A stretch of DNA of 64,000 nt from Nocardioides alpinus (GTDB taxonomy: Bacteria > Actinomycetota > Actinomycetes > Propionibacteriales > Nocardioidaceae). The notes beneath the pieces were generated by a model, which saw only the letters and a program-made list of their open reading frames with translations, ran no database searches and had not been told where the DNA came from. Location of the stretch: positions 248,001-312,000 of the forward strand of contig NZ_FOKC01000002.1 in NCBI RefSeq assembly GCF_900112035.1, given 5' to 3'. Positions 63,771-64,000 of the stretch are shown in pieces (the stretch's first letter is position 1; each line of letters opens with the position of its first letter). A program made the position numbers and the translations under genes.

Positions 63771-64000
63771 GTGAGCGACCCTCGGACAGCCACTGGCACA
63801 CACTTCCGCGACGAGGACTGGTACGGCGAGGAGCTCGGGGCGGTCCGGTTCGTCGACTGCACCTTCACCGACGTCGACCTCTCCGAGGCGACCACCACGG
63901 GGGCGATGTTCGAGCGCTGCACCTTCCACGGTGGACGCTTCAACGCCTCGACCCACACGGCGAGCGCGTTCGTCGGCTGCGACTTCCGGCGTACGTCGTT
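63771..64000 (+). CDS. Pentapeptide-repeat protein (3' end outside window)
   Basis: From GTG at 63771 the frame encodes VSDPRTATGTHFRDEDWYGE and then ten successive five-residue units such as FVDCT, FTDVD, LSEAT, FERCT, FHGGR, FNAST, FVGCD, FRRTS. This is the right-handed beta-helix pentapeptide repeat family; some members mimic DNA and protect gyrase, most are uncharacterised. It is cut at the window edge after 76 codons. It is divergent from the sulfotransferase-like gene. Confidence 0.85.
   Translation, partial: MSDPRTATGTHFRDEDWYGEELGAVRFVDCTFTDVDLSEATTTGAMFERCTFHGGRFNASTHTASAFVGCDFRRTS

Overview
This is a high-GC (roughly 70% or more) stretch of an actinobacterial chromosome, most likely a Nocardioides-like member of the Nocardioidaceae. 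The evidence is a run of core actinobacterial neighbourhoods: amt-glnB-glnD-ffh, smc next to ftsY, the rpmF/rnc/mutM and coaD/rsmD/recG cluster, thiL near ddl and gpsA, leuCD divergent from an NdgR-type IclR regulator, a CofC enzyme for F420 synthesis, and an HU protein with a long Lys/Ala/Pro tail. GTG and TTG starts are frequent. The assignment is inferred from gene content and style; no database search was possible.

Layout. 1-5.4 kb: ffh (cut by the window edge) and the nitrogen cluster glnD, glnB, amt. 5.6-9.6 kb: a rhamnan-synthesis-F-like protein and a 995-residue multidomain glycosyltransferase. 9.5-9.9 kb: a striking inverted array of twelve 32-bp repeats lying between convergent genes. 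9.9-16.4 kb: ftsY, a methyltransferase, a small membrane protein, a thioesterase and smc. 16.5-21 kb: an acetyltransferase, an aminotransferase, a GlcD-type oxidoreductase and an MFS exporter. 21-30 kb: DNA repair, ribosome and RNA housekeeping genes (mutM, rnc, rpmF, coaD, rsmD, recG, fakA-like, rpmB, thiL). 30-39.8 kb: a stand-alone RAM domain, a DUF3515 lipoprotein, ddl, a PLP gamma-family enzyme, gpsA, a PlsC-like acyltransferase, cofC, hup, leuCD and the IclR regulator. 40-42 kb: two alkylation-repair genes (ogt, and an AdaA-AlkA fusion).

42-46 kb holds a dense Asp23/Gls24 cell-envelope stress cluster of overlapping genes divergent from a sigma factor. It includes a small protein with a J-domain-like HPD motif. 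46-52 kb holds a citrate-type two-component system divergent from a tripartite tricarboxylate transporter (tctC-tctB-tctA) followed by a universal stress protein. The sensor kinase gene carries a 2-base frameshift in a short GT tract. 52-64 kb: a membrane-anchored alpha/beta hydrolase, a META-domain lipoprotein, an LPG-synthase-like membrane protein, tRNA-Glu and tRNA-Gln, a CPBP protease, gltX, an FAH-family hydrolase, a PLP decarboxylase, a putative DNA glycosylase with a repeat inside its coding sequence, a DUF402 protein, a sulfotransferase-like protein and the start of a pentapeptide-repeat protein.

The most unusual theme is a set of intergenic repeat families sitting at gene 3' ends: 32-bp inverted arrays (9.5-9.9 kb), 51-bp palindrome-ended doublets with a 73-bp period (1.4 kb and 39.9 kb), and a REP-like family with one intergenic inverted pair (33.3 kb) and one copy inside a coding sequence (61.9 kb). 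None is linked to a transposase or to cas genes. I see no prophage, insertion sequence, CRISPR array or rRNA here.
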